This document shows positions 11,601 to 23,224 of a stretch of DNA of 64,000 nt, one piece after another. The DNA is from Amaranthus tricolor. Lineage: Eukaryota; Streptophyta; Magnoliopsida; Caryophyllales; Amaranthaceae. Location: NCBI RefSeq assembly GCF_026212465.1, contig NC_080055.1, positions 20,226,569-20,290,568 on the forward strand. Direction: 5' to 3'. The notes below the pieces were generated by a model. That model had not been told where the DNA came from and did no database searches. It was given only the letters and a program-made list of their open reading frames with translations. The position numbers were made by a program, and so were the translations under genes. Numbering within the stretch: position 1 is the stretch's first letter; every line of letters starts with the position of its first letter.

Positions 11601-14175
11601 ATTATTTTACCAATTTGATTTAATTAAGTGTTATATATATATATAAATGGTATTACTTTTCCCATGCGTTTCAGCGCAATGAAAAGAGTGCGTGGACAAA
11701 TGGGATCTACATCCAGAGCCACATTTCCAAAATGCATAGCAAGAAAGGTACACAAATTCGATTTTATGGGTTTTGTATAGGTTTGGTCAAATGATCATGA
11801 AAAGAACACGAAACAACCACAAACACTTAAACATAATTCTGATCTAGCAAACTGTCGACCAGCCCTCCTTCGGCTCAGCTTCTAGGAGTCCACGGGGATT
11901 GTTAGAATGGTTTTAGGACCTTGATAGCTAGATCCAAGTACCAAGATTCCATTTCCACTTTAGCTTAGGTCCTGGATGCATAGGTTTGGTCTCCACGTGT
12001 CGTGCAAGGTGGTCTGGTCACTAGTTTGATGCTGTCAATTTCGCGTTTTTATTTGTCAATTTCGCGCGTAAAGTAGGTCAAACATGGTTTGTTATGCACG
12101 AAACTTGGCACACAACACTATTTGGCATATATTATTGTGTTGAAATGGTTAGACTTGATAATAATAGTCATATGCTAGAAATTAGAAGTTAAGTTGCGAT
12201 TTTATGCGTTTTTAAGCGTTTTTGTCCATTTCGCGCGTAAAGTAGGTCAAACATGGTTTGTTATGCACGAAAATTGGCACACAAAACTATTTGGTATATA
12301 TTATTGTGTTGAAATGGTTAGAATTGATAATAGTAGTCATATGCTAGAAATTAGAAGTTAAGTTGCGATTTTATGCGTTTTTAAGCGTTTTTGTGAATTT
12401 CGCGCGTAAAGTACTCAAACATGGTTTTGATGCGAAAACGGGGCTGATTAAGGCCTTGGTTATGCAAGGATTAATGTTGTGCGTAAGCTTTGATTAATGA
12501 CACAGTCAAAAACTACAAATGATCATGAAAAGAACACGAAACAACCACAAACACTTAAACATAATTCTGATCTAGCAAACTGTCGACCAGCCCTCCTTCG
12601 GCTCAGCTTCTAAGAGTCCACGGGGATTGTTAGAATGGTTTTAGGACCTTGATAGCTAGATCCAAGTACCAAGATTCCATTTCCACTTTAGCCTAGGTCC
12701 TGGATGCATAGGTTTGGTCTCCACGTGTCGTGCAAGGTGGTCTGGTCACTAGTTTGATGCTGTCAATTTCGCGTTTTTATTTGTCAATTTCGCGCGTAAA
12801 GTAGGTCAAACATGGTTTGTTATGCACGAAACTTGGCACACAACACTATTTGGCATATATTATTGTGTTGAAATGGTTAGACTTGATAATAATAGTCATA
12901 TGCTAGAAATTAGAAGTTAAGTTGCGATTTTATGCGTTTTTAAGCGTTTTTGTCCATTTCGCGCGTAAAGTAGGTCAAACATGGTTTGTTATGCACGAAA
13001 ATTGGCACACAAAACTATTTGGCATATATTATTGTGTTGAAATGGTTATACTTGATAATAATAGTCATATGCTAGAAATTAGAAGTTAAGTTGCGATTTT
13101 ATGCGTTTTTAAGCGTTTTTGTGAATTTCGCGCGTAAAGTACTCAAACATGGTTTTGATGCGAAAACGGGGCTGATTAAGGCCTTGGTTATGCAAGGATT
13201 AATGTTGTGCGTAAGCTTTGATTAATGACACAGTCAAAAACTACAAATGATCATGAAAAGAACACGAAACAACCACAAACACTTAAACATAATTCTGATC
13301 TAGCAAACTGTCGACCAGCCCTCCTTCGGCTCAGCTTCTAGGAGTCCACGGGGATTGTTAGAATGGTTTTAGGACCTTGATAGCTAGATCCAAGTACCAA
13401 GATTCCATTTCCACTTTAGCCTAGGTTCTGGATGCATAGGTTTGGTCTCCACGTGTCGTGCAAGGTGGTCTGGTCACTAGTTTGATGCTGTCAATTTCGC
13501 GTTTTTATTTGTCAATTTCGCGCGTAAAGTAGGTCAAACATGGTTTGTTATGCACGAAACTTGGCACACAACACTATTTGGCATATATTATTGTGTTGAA
13601 ATGGTTAGACTTGATAATAATAGTCATATGCTAGAAATTAGAAGTTAAGTTGCGATTTTATGCGTTTTTAAGCGTTTTTGTCCATTTCGCGCGTAAAGTA
13701 GGTCAAACATGGTTTGTTATGCACGAAAATTGGCACACAACACTATTTGGCATATATTATTGTGTTGAAATGGTTAGAATTGATAATAATAGTCATATGC
13801 TAGAAATTAGAAGTTAAGTTGCGATTTTATGCGTTTTTAACCGTTTTTGACACTAACTTCTATTTTCTCTTAGTGCTTTCAACAACCTCCTTCTTCCGTT
13901 GACTGCGGCTACTACGCGCTGAAGTTTATGGACGATATTATAAATTCCGTGAAGGAATTTGGAGTCGAAAATATAGATGCCGTAAGTATTTGTTACTTTC
14001 TTAATTAAATATATTATTGGTAAAATCTAAATGTTTCTATATTAATAGCTTTTATTTTAATATTATAATATAGGTTTTAAACGACATTCCGAGGGAAACA
14101 CGTGCTTTGAGAAGTGAAGAGATGCGCGAATTAAAAGACAAGATTGCCGTGTATCTTGCTAATATTTGTCCTTGA
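8694..14175 (+). pseudogene. CACTA second gene: Ptta/En-Spm region plus Ulp1-like protease
   Basis: Eleven exons can be read with GT-AG borders and continuous phase: 8694-9080, 9166-9423, 9526-9801, 9904-10338, 10440-10724, 10809-11109, 11200-11382, 11471-11587, 11675-11747, 13874-13981, 14074-14175. Together they give ~841 residues. The N-terminal half resembles plant Ptta/En-Spm transposase-24 proteins (VPEGLKNSLWNDTV, RDWYCGLHSRDASGKF, LGKDHSGRVVGKGGV), probably DNA-binding. The C-terminal part is a Ulp1/C48-type cysteine protease domain: His in LHWILLIICP (exon 8), Asp in VHVFDSL (exon 8), Gln in CFQQPP and Cys in VDCGYYALKFM (exon 10). Such proteases cut SUMO-like modifiers; the substrate here is unknown. 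Exon 6 lacks one T in the run at 11060-11064, which creates a premature stop at 11064-11066; one extra T restores frame and phase. The upstream start could be missed, since an acceptor lies just before 8694. Confidence 0.82.
11790..13850. repeat. 728-bp tandem array with 169-bp subunits, inside an intron
   Basis: The sequence starting ATGATCATGAAAAGAACACG recurs at 11791, 12519 and 13247, exactly 728 bp apart. The third copy is cut short (~600 bp) just before exon 10. Copies are nearly identical. Each contains a ~265-bp unique part and two to three copies of a 169-bp subunit (TTTCGCGCGTAAAGTAGG near 12061, 12230 and 12399). The whole array lies in the 2.1-kb intron 11748-13873 of the Ulp1-type gene. 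High identity points to recent expansion. Confidence 0.92.
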
Positions 14176-14222
14176 TAAATTGTAATTAGTATATATATTG
14201 ATTATTTTTTATAGTTTATTTA

Positions 14223-14225
14223 ATG

Positions 14226-14256
<31 letters not shown>

Positions 14257-14282
14257 GTACATATTATATTATATATATATAC
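14223..14282. repeat. (TA)n microsatellite with palindromic core
   Basis: An interrupted TA dinucleotide repeat in the 3' flank of the CACTA second gene. It contains ATGTACGTACAT, a perfect palindrome. An A-rich run follows at 14396-14417. Confidence 0.8.
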
Positions 14283-14414
14283 GAGCGAGAGTTTATTATT
14301 ACAAAGAGATTAATGTTGATTATCTGTGATTATCATTGGATTAATCACTGTTATTACATTGTAATATTATTGCATTATTATAAGGATTAAACGGAAAAAG
14401 AAAAAAAAAAAAAA

Positions 14415-14684
14415 AAAGAAACTTATTGCTGCGGTTCTAGACCTGACCGCAGCAAATAATCCTTCCCTTATTGCTGCGGTTTTACCCCCTGACCGCAGCA
14501 AATAATGCTTCACTTTTTGCTGCGGTTTTTGCCCATAACCGCAGCAAATAACACCACTTATTGCTGCGGTTTTTAACCGCAGCATTTAAATTAGGACATT
14601 TGCTGCTATCACTATTGCTGGGGGCCAAAACCGCAGCAAATAATGGCAAAAAAACCGCAGCAAACAAGGTTTTTTCCACTAGTG
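14415..14684. repeat. CACTA right end: subterminal repeats and TIR
   Basis: Five or more motifs of the same type as at the left end (TTGCTGCGGTT and ACCGCAGCAAATA), again mostly as hairpin-forming pairs at about 14427-14458, 14470-14503, 14518-14548 and 14562-14584, with further unpaired complements at 14629-14641 and 14653-14664. The terminal inverted repeat ends at 14684. The conserved AAATAAT tail after each right-end motif is less clear at the left end. Confidence 0.9.
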
Positions 14685-14921
14685 AATCAAGCATGCTTTG
14701 CTGTATGGGACAGAATATTGGACCGTAAAGAAGACTTTCGAATATAAGATAGAAGTTACAAAAATGCGTATGCTGAGGTGGATGTGCCGTGCACAATGAT
14801 GAATAGAATTAGGAACCAGGAGTTTAGAGGGAAACCAAGGGTATCCTTATTTCACAAAGATGCATGAAAATAGATTGAGATGATTTGGGCATGTGTAAAG
14901 AAAGACATTTTGGACTCCCCG

Positions 14922-16505
14922 TGATGTGCAAATTATATTTAACCGCAAGCACAGGGTGTACGTGTAGCTGCGGGTCGAATACAAGGAAGTTATTAGGACA
15001 AAATACTTGCTAATATCTATTAATTATACTGCTTAAGGAGAAAAAAAGTTGATTGGTTGTTTAAGTGATAAACTAAAAATGCAATGAAAGATTGAAACTA
15101 TATGTTAAAAGATCTAGGATGTCGGGAATCCCCTAATTTCTCGTATGATCAAACTCTTATTAGTGTCTATGAAATGTCGGATTAATTGTGTGATTAAATG
15201 TGATCTTGTTAATCTCAAACTCTCGCTCTACTGATTAACTATTAGATTTAGATCCTAATAATTCAATTCTCACACGCTAGGTTTATTGAACAAATTAATA
15301 AGAATTTAACTAAAATTTACCTTAAAGCAAAGTTGATCCTAATCTCACATGCTAGTTCTATTGACTAGTTCAACGAAGCATATTTAATTTAGGGTTGTTA
15401 GCACAATTTAATCACTTTAATCCTAATTTCATAGACATTTCAATCATCAAATCATACTTGAATTATAGGTTCAAACTCTAACCCTAGAAAATGAATCTAC
15501 TCACTATTCATGGTGGAAACAATAAACACAAACCCTAAAATGAAACTAAGCATGATAAAAGATGAGAATAATGAAATTTGCAAGGAAAAAATAATAATTA
15601 AACTATAAGACAAACAATTAAAGATCCTAGAGACAAATATAGGATGAACAATACTACTTTTATTAAATGACAATTTCTAGGAAAAACAATTAAAGTTTGA
15701 CAAGAATATACTAAACTAATACAAATTTGATAAAGAAAGATTAAACTAGTATAATGAGAAAGTAAATCAAAGATAAGAAATTAAAATGACAAGAAATTAA
15801 AAGCATACAAGACTTAAAGATGGTGTTCAATAAAGAGGAAGATCAGGGAGAAAAGAGGAAGAAGAAGAGGTTTTCAATCTCCCTCCTTATGCTCCACAAA
15901 GGAGGCCTCCCCTAAATCCCCACTAAATAAATCCTAAGAACTTAATTAAAATTAAAGATAAAATAAAATATTACAAAATTAAAGTGATGAAAAAAAGGCT
16001 GCCTGGAATCCAAAAGAAAAAGCCTAGTCGGCATTCACATCCAGATCAAAAAGCCGAGTCGGCGTTTTGTGCTGACAATTTCAGCAAATTTCAAACGGTC
16101 GCCATTTCTTGATCATTTGTCAGAATTAGACATATAATATACCGTTAGAAAGCTCTTGAAGTCTAATTTAGAAGTTATGATCTTTCTATTAAAAGTTATG
16201 ACCAAAAGATTAGACATGTATCAAATTTCACCTTAAATACTTTTGCATTATAAACACTCTTCTATCTTTTTGCTCATTTTTTTTGTAGAACATCTTCAAC
16301 CGAGCTAAAATCCCCCTAGTAAATTTCATCATCATTAAAATCATAGGAATTATGCTTAAAACAATCAAAACCACTCAAAATCAACATGAATAACCAAAAT
16401 GAGTAATGTAGCATAAATAATAAAAATAAGCACGAAATTACTAACGACGACAATCATTAAGGAGCATAAAATGATATAAATAAGTACAAATAATTGCACT
16501 TATCA
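14922..16505 (-). mobile_element. Solo LTR (~1.58 kb), inserted in the LINE
   Basis: The segment begins TGATGTGCAAATTATA and ends AATTGCACTTATCA, so it has TG...CA ends with a short terminal inverted repeat. CCCCG lies on both sides (14917-14921, 16506-16510), a 5-bp target duplication as made by LTR-retrotransposon integrases. CCCCGTGA also repeats, so an 8-bp duplication with shorter ends is an alternative reading. Excision restores the LINE text. I found no coding sequence or second LTR inside. The minus orientation is inferred from general resemblance of the reverse-complement start (TGATAAGTGCAATT) to plant LTR 5' ends, and is not certain. Confidence 0.65.
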
Positions 16506-17335
16506 CCCCGTGAGGAGGATCAAAACCATCATAGTAGAGGGTAAGAGAAGTCGAGGAAGACCTAACTAGGAAAACTTGGGAAAAACAAATAAAATTGATT
16601 TTTATGAGTTACACCTCTCTAAGGACCTGACGAGGAATAGGGGTAGTTGGAGGCCTCTTATTCATATCCTAGACTACTGATACTCTCTCGAGTGTCCGTG
16701 GGTGTTCTTGTTCTTTGCCTTTTACTGTTCATTCTTTTACTCATTTTTTTGCCTACCTAGTTATTTTTATTTATTTATATATTTTTTATTTCTTTAATTT
16801 TTTGTTTAAAGTCCGGTTCTATGGTTAGATGCAAGCTTGCGAATTGAACTTCACTCAGTCTATTTGGTTGCAGGAACCCCTTTTCTGAGTATTTTTCTAA
16901 GGTTCATTATCTAGCCGATAGACTATTTGGTCGCATTCTCCTTTATGGGTATGAGTTGTCGTCTTTCTTCCCTTGCTTCCTAGACCCTAACCATAATTTC
17001 TTATGAAAGGAATACATTGGTATGATGATGATTATGATGAAATAAATAAATTTGTGATTCTATTGTTAATATATTCATTTACTTATTAAAAAAGTATTGA
17101 AAAGAAGCAAAACACAAACAACCAATAATTAAGTGGCATTGTTTAGAAAATTTGTAAATTATGTTAATGATACAAGTATTCATTGTATGGGATTAATAAG
17201 TTTATTAGCTTTTATTTCTTATACATTAATTAAGTAATGTATGCTGAAATTTGGATCTATGTAACACTCAACCTATAAATTAACACTACAGGGCATGTTT
17301 TATAAAATTGACTTGCACTAATAACGCTATAAATA

Positions 17336-17337
17336 CA

Positions 17338-17368
<31 letters not shown>

Positions 17369-17385
17369 TATTATTATTATTTTTA

Positions 17386-17451
<66 letters not shown>

Positions 17452-17478
17452 CATTATTATTATTATTACAAGAGAGAG
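17336..17478. repeat. (TTA)n microsatellite
   Basis: A trinucleotide ATT/TTA repeat of about 140 bp with a few interruptions. It creates a leucine-only open frame that should not be annotated as a protein. Confidence 0.95.
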
Positions 17479-17739
17479 AAGCGTATTGAAAATGAGAAAG
17501 GTAAGAAGAACTCTACACCTTTAATTTCACTAAAATAAAAAAAATTTTGGTTACGATTGATCCAAAAACACATAATTATAAAAAGTAACTATGTTATACA
17601 GAAAAGTAAATATGACATAAATTTTTAAAATATTCTTACTATATAAGATATTATCCTTTTGTGTATACATAGTAACAAAACAAAAATCAAATAAAAATTC
17701 TTCTCAACCTTCTTATTTTAAAATCCTTCTTATTTGATC

Positions 17740-17740
<1 letters not shown>

Positions 17741-17818
<78 letters not shown>
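17741..17818. repeat. (TA)n microsatellite
   Basis: An uninterrupted TA dinucleotide run of about 75 bp. Confidence 0.95.
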
Positions 17819-17821
<3 letters not shown>

Positions 17822-20800
17822 CAACTCAAAAAAATTTTAAAGCAACCAATTCAATAATTTTTTTTATTGTCTTGTTGGTTTTGATGTATTTTTATTCTTG
17901 ATTTACAACCAATAAAAAATTAACATTTTGTAGAGTAGGAGAAGGATCACAGGTGTTAATGTTACAAGAGTCAAGAAGCACCTTTACAAAAGATGAAATG
18001 GAAATGTCTCACCTTTTTAAATTGGGATATTACTTCGTTAGAGAAGTGGGATCCCACTAATTGTCCTATGAAGGTAGAAGAATTCAAAATTTTAGTACTT
18101 TAATTGGTGATGGGCAGCAGTACTTGCTTTGCTCTCAGTATGCATGAGCAAAGCCTTCTACCCACATGAATACAATTAGTTGGGAAACCAGCTTTGTGGA
18201 TGAATGTATAAAGCCATCCCTTATTGTTAGGGAAATTCATTAGTTGAAGGTAATAAAATGATTAAATAAATATCACTCTCAAAACAATAAATATTCCCCA
18301 GTAATTATACGTAAGATTGTTAGTTAGGCGTTTTAGTTGAAATAAATTGTTATTTTAAGTAAAGAATTATGTGAGTTCCAATTTAAATCAACTAATTCGA
18401 CATATTTTTAATGTTCATATTAAGGAATCAATCTATGTTTCTATTTTATCTATAAGATTTTTGTCATTTTTAGTAATATCTAATGTTATTCCTATTTAGC
18501 AAGTTTCTAAGATTTGTAACTTCAAGTAGCAAAGTCAACTTACATTAAGTGTTAGAAAGCAGCACTTAAAATGTGAGAAATTTAATTCGGGTAAAAAAAT
18601 TAATACATATAAAAAAATTATGGAATAAAATCTTTAAATATAAAGTGTTTTCTTGAGTTATTCTTGCATCATTTTGAATTTGTTATGACGTGGTTAAAAA
18701 GTTCTTACTTTATAAACCATAACATAGAAATATAAATGGAGTAAAGTATTAGTGTTTTTTATCATACAAATTGTTAATATTGATATCATTCCTAGGATTT
18801 TTTTTTTAATTAATTATAAAATAAATATTTTTAAAGGAAGAAAGTAGGTATAGAAGTTACAATTTGATGAGGAGAAAATCTTACCACCACGACATGGAAT
18901 CCATCTCATGAAAAGGTGAAGCAAATGAGCAGTGAAAACTACGTGGAAGAGGTGTAATTCGAGAAAAAATTATACCCTTAAATCTTTTTATTTGAAACTT
19001 ACAAGAAAGTAAAATTCATCAATTTGTAAGTGGAAAATTAAAATTTCAAAACATATTTCTGATAAGTCTATTTTGTTAAAATAAAGAAACTATCAAATAT
19101 TTAAAATTAAAATAAATGATATAAAAGCTACAAATCTAAAATATGTTAATACCGTTTCATAGGCAGATGTACTATGTAGTTATTAAGGCTAGTCAGTTGA
19201 CATCACTTAAATTAAAAATACAATCAAATACTATATGTAAATATACCTTAAATAAGTTAGTTAGTGTATTGTCTTCCATATAAGAGACCAAAGTTTAAAA
19301 CCCATAAAGCGCGTGGTACATAATTTTCATTTAATTTTTCTTTTTGACCCAAATAATACACTAATTAAACCCTCATCCCAAAATTCCAAACCCATTGTAT
19401 GTTTTCGAATCATATTTTCCTTCTATTTCAACATCCTAAAATTCACCAAGTCCATTTGGTGAAATTTAACACATGCACACTCAACATCAAGCTTCACAAG
19501 TTCAATGGTGATTATAACTTTTTTTATTTTAAATTTACCATAATTTTATATATCGCTTCAAATATATGAAAACGCGGCGTAGGTATTTGCCTTAACTTAT
19601 TCAATAATAACTATAATTTTTTATTAAATTATTAACATCACTTTTTTTTTTCTAAATCCGCTCCATGAAAGCGCTCTCGCTCTCCCCCTTAACTCAAACC
19701 TAAACCAAATTAACAATACAACATATACAAATTGATTGCTATCAATTGCCTTGTGAAAGTAGACAAAGTGGGGAGGGGGTGGATGATAAGCCTAGAAGAA
19801 AAGGGCATAAAGTTTAATGAGTTGAAAGCATATATATAATGCAAGTTGCCCTTTTTGAGGGGCCAAAATACAAGTTACCTAAGTTTAGAGAATTATAGTA
19901 TAACATATGACATGCTAGGTGTTGACTAATTGATACACAAACCTTTCCTTTGTCTCCCATAATAATGCAAATATATATGTGTAAAATGCTATTAGACAAT
20001 TCTATATTCGAAAGTACTTAGCACCTCAAATACTTCCATTAATATTCCCAACTCTCTATGTGGGACCCATTAAAAACCTTTCATTATTTTTGAAATGATA
20101 ATATTAATAATTCATTATTTTAGATTTGTATACATTAATCTATTCTCCTGTCAAAGTTGTCTCAAAGCATATGAGAACAAGTTAGTGTAATTTTGTTTAA
20201 TGCTACTCCAAGATTTCCTGCATGTAACATCCATTAAGATGGACAATTTTAGTATCTCCAAGTCTTCTCCAACCAAGATATTACTATAATTGTCAATTAA
20301 AATAATATTGACAACTTACATATTATTTTTTTACTAAAATAATATTTTTTTTTTTTAATATTGTTGAAAATGAATCAAGATTTCTCGCTCTGCTGTGAAA
20401 TAAACTCAATTATTATTTATTTTTAAATAAATCTACATATTGGGTATAATTGCTGAAAATATACTTAATTGTTTTTTATTTTTAGCAAATATACCTAATT
20501 TATGGGTTTATTTAAAAAAAAATAAGTGGATTTATTTAAAAAAAATAAGTGGATTTATTTTAGTGGATCAAACAAAGGTAGATTTATTATTGACAATTTT
20601 TCTCTAAATTTTTATTTATTTCAGTCTACTTATTTTGCGTCATTTTATTGAAAAAATTATCATATCATAATTCGAATTGATGCAAAATGATTAGGACAGA
20701 AATATTGCTATTGGGACACGTGTAAACACCCGGTAAAAAGAATCTTTGCCTACTTTTCATTTGCATTCTTTTAACAAAATCAGATTACTTTGAACTTGGA

Positions 20801-21730
20801 AGATGTTGATCTTCACATTGTTTAAAGACTAAAGCATAAGAATACAAAAAAGGAAACAAAATATATGGTAATGGCTTACCATTTTTGGACAAGCAGTCTC
20901 CTCTTTCCAAGTCAGAGATTAACATTTGATTCTGCTTAATGCAACTTGCTCTGATTAGAGTTCAGCTTTCTATAACAATCTTAAATTAGGGTTTTTGCAA
21001 TTGAATAATCCAATATTCTCTTTGTTACATGTTCTTGACATTTTTGTAAATTTTATTGTAACTTTTATTGTGGGAATAATGAAATGGTAATTAATTAAAA
21101 ATTACAATAAAGAATAGGTATAAGATAAAAAAAAAACATATTGAAAAGACTAATAAAAAATAATCTATATAGATATCATTATCAGATTAAATTTTTAGTT
21201 GAGTTAAAGAGTTTGAGTTGGATACTCCACTATTAATTATACTTCTTCATCCGTACCGTTGGGTTAGGTGATCGGGTTCGAATCATATATAAACAGATCA
21301 GAAGCCTCTAATCCAAACCTAACCCGTTTAGTTAATTAAGTCAAAAATCAAAACCATCACCTGGCCTACAACAAATCAGGTCGATCTGATTTCGACCCCT
21401 TAACCCATTTAAAGTTTTATGTTTTCATTTTAGGGTTTAAACATTGACTACACCTAGTATATTATACTACAATTTTAAAATCTTCAATTATGAGTTGTTT
21501 ATTTTGTATTTATTATGAAAAATAGGAAAATATTGAGTTAACTTTACATTATATTTATTGATTAAACTCGAAATTAAGACGTTTTATTAAATGGGTTATA
21601 CATGTTTGTTTTAGGTTTAAAATAATGACCTGAACCTAACACATTTAATTAATTAGATCAAAAGTCTCTATTCAAACCCACTTATTTCGAATTGGATTCA
21701 AGTCGAATTAGCTTTAGTCAGGCCTAAGTA
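17819..21730. other. Intergenic DNA, no gene seen
   Basis: About 3.9 kb without recognisable coding sequence. There is a small tandem repeat at ~20504-20565 (GTGGATTTATTTAAAAAAAA-type unit) and a phrase near 19255-19320 (GTCTTCCATATAAGAGACCA) that looks repeat-like. From 21240 to 21725 there is a degenerate CGGGTT/AACCCG-rich segment, probably an old non-autonomous DNA element without clear ends. Confidence 0.45.
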
Positions 21731-21734
21731 ATAT

Positions 21735-22005
21735 ATTGCTTCTATTTTCATATATTCTTATCAAATAGAATTTACAAAATTTAGCCTCAAACTTTGACTA
21801 TAAATTTTCATCGATCTATATGAATAAACATATTCATATAGGATCTTGATAGATTTGTCTTAAAATATATTTTGTAAATATCAATTTTTTTAGAATTTTA
21901 AGAAACTCATTATTAAAATTATTTGACTTTTAAATTTATATTGAGATTTATATAAAAAGTTAATGATAAAAACAAATTAAAACATTGGGAATATTTATTT
22001 ACTAT
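21735..22005. repeat. MITE-like repeat, same family as 29685-29940
   Basis: A segment running CTTCTATTTTCATATATTCT to AACAAATTAAAACATTGGGA shares order and wording with 29685-29940 (TAGATTTGTCT / TAGATTTATCTC, ATATATTTTGTAAATATCAA / ATATACTTTCTAAATATCAA). Two further relatives form the duplication at 42220-43000. The imperfect inverted ends look like decayed Stowaway-type MITEs. Confidence 0.5.
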
Positions 22006-22904
22006 GGTCAAATAGTTCATTTAATGTACTCCAGAATGCAAATTGACTTTTCATGCGAAATTATTCAATATGAGTAATTCATTTAAGTGCTGATAAAACT
22101 GTTTTTTTATTTATTACAATCTCTGACGATCCCTATAAGGGCATTATTACAATCTCTGACGATATAGAACAGTTGGAAATGCGTTTTTCCTAGTTCTTAT
22201 TTAATCTCCAAACTTATAATGAAAAGAATTTCATGATGTTTGAAGGAAAATAATTACTTGTAAATTTAATTAAATTGCGACATATATATGTGTCTGAGAT
22301 CGATTAAATATAACATAAATAATATGATATTTGTAATCCAACTTTATGAAGTTTGAGTCTATAATTTAAATGTGAATTTTTTCTTAAAAAAGATGTAGAA
22401 TATTCTATTTCAGAGCCGTCTTGAAAAATTTAGGGACCTTGTGTAAAGTTTTTTTTGCGTCTTATTTATAGTAAATATATTTATTTTATTAAGAAACCTA
22501 ACATATTTCTTGTTTTATTAACTTTTTCATATATGTAAGAAAGAGAGACCTCTATACGGTCGATCACCTCGTAAACCCTCAAAATCCGTCTTCTATTGCA
22601 TTTCATTTTACTCTAACCACTAGAAAAACAAGCAAAGGTAAATTTGAAAATCAACATTAAAACTCTTACCTAGGACAACTACAGGTTTCGGTTTATTTAT
22701 TATGCTTTGATCAAAATTATAAGTGTTCTTTAAATTTAAATGTGATGGAGTTGTAAATTTGGTTCATACTACTCCTATAAGCTTGTGTGATGATCAATTT
22801 TAAAGAATACCAATTAATTAATGTCATCCCCTTTAAATTCTTTGTATACACAACACCCACTATCTAGTTCTATTTTTCAATGTTAAACGAATTTCTCTTG
22901 ATTT

Positions 22905-23036
22905 TTCTCAAGCTGGGGCATTTTTTGACCGCGTTTTTCTTTATGAATATGAGTTGTCGTCTTTTTTTTTCTCTCCAGACTCTAATTTTATAATTTTCTA
23001 TAAATAAAATACACTGAATATGATGATGATATTTTT
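22905..23036 (+). mobile_element. RTE LINE 3'-end scrap
   Basis: The sequence TATGAGTTGTCGTCTTTTTT, then CCAGACTCTAATTTTATAAT and a terminal ATGATGATGAT repeat, matches the 3' end of the LINE at 16920-17038 (GGTATGAGTTGTCGTCTTTC, TAGACCCTAACCATAATTTC, ATGATGATGATTATGATGA). Only the non-coding tail of ~130 bp is present. Confidence 0.7.
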
Positions 23037-23224
23037 TTTATCGAACATCTTTTTAAGAAAAATATAATAACTTAAAAAAACGAAGGATAGCAACACATAG
23101 TGGAGTCTGCTCATTCAATACTCTCGTCCCTTTTTTCATTCTCCTTGTCTAATTACTTTGGTATGTATTATGCCAAAATAATTTGTTTATGGTTACATTG
23201 CTTCGAATATTTTTATTCGAAGCC

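Larger units (their letters stand above)
4444..14684 (+). mobile_element. CACTA (En/Spm) DNA transposon, ~10.2 kb, complete ends
   Basis: The ends are inverted: CACTAGTGGAAAAAA at 4444 and its complement TTTTTTCCACTAGTG ending at 14684. They are flanked by a 3-bp duplication AAT (4441-4443, 14685-14687), the hallmark of CACTA elements. Removing the element restores a continuous LINE reading frame across the insertion site. Inside are clustered subterminal inverted repeats at both ends, a TNP2-type transposase gene (from 6018) and a second multi-exon gene (8694-14175) with a Ptta/En-Spm-type region and a Ulp1-like protease domain. Both genes are damaged in this copy (internal deletion; 1-nt frameshift), so it probably depends on a related intact element for movement. 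Long open frames and clean splice sites suggest the insertion is fairly young. Confidence 0.95.
4135..17049 (+). mobile_element. RTE-type LINE copy, split by two later insertions
   Basis: A 5'-truncated LINE lies in three pieces (4146-4443, 14685-14921, 16506-17038). Joined, they read continuously in the same order as the minus-strand LINE near 2 kb: a decayed thumb block, then [27 protein letters not shown], then across the first break LLYGTEYW and MRMLRWMC, then across the second break the RSRGRP-type tail. The 3' end is a TGATGATGATTATGATGA simple repeat. GAAATAAATAA occurs immediately on both sides (4135-4145 and 17039-17049), a clean 11-bp target-site duplication. The insertion therefore predates both elements nested in it. 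Stops throughout show that it is not coding. Confidence 0.85.

Noticed and set aside
14367..14796. Minus-strand open frames with repeated KTAA/LFAAV motifs
   Set aside because: They read the CACTA subterminal repeats.
17308..17538. Open frame of mostly leucine over the TTA repeat
   Set aside because: It simply reads the trinucleotide microsatellite at 17336-17478.
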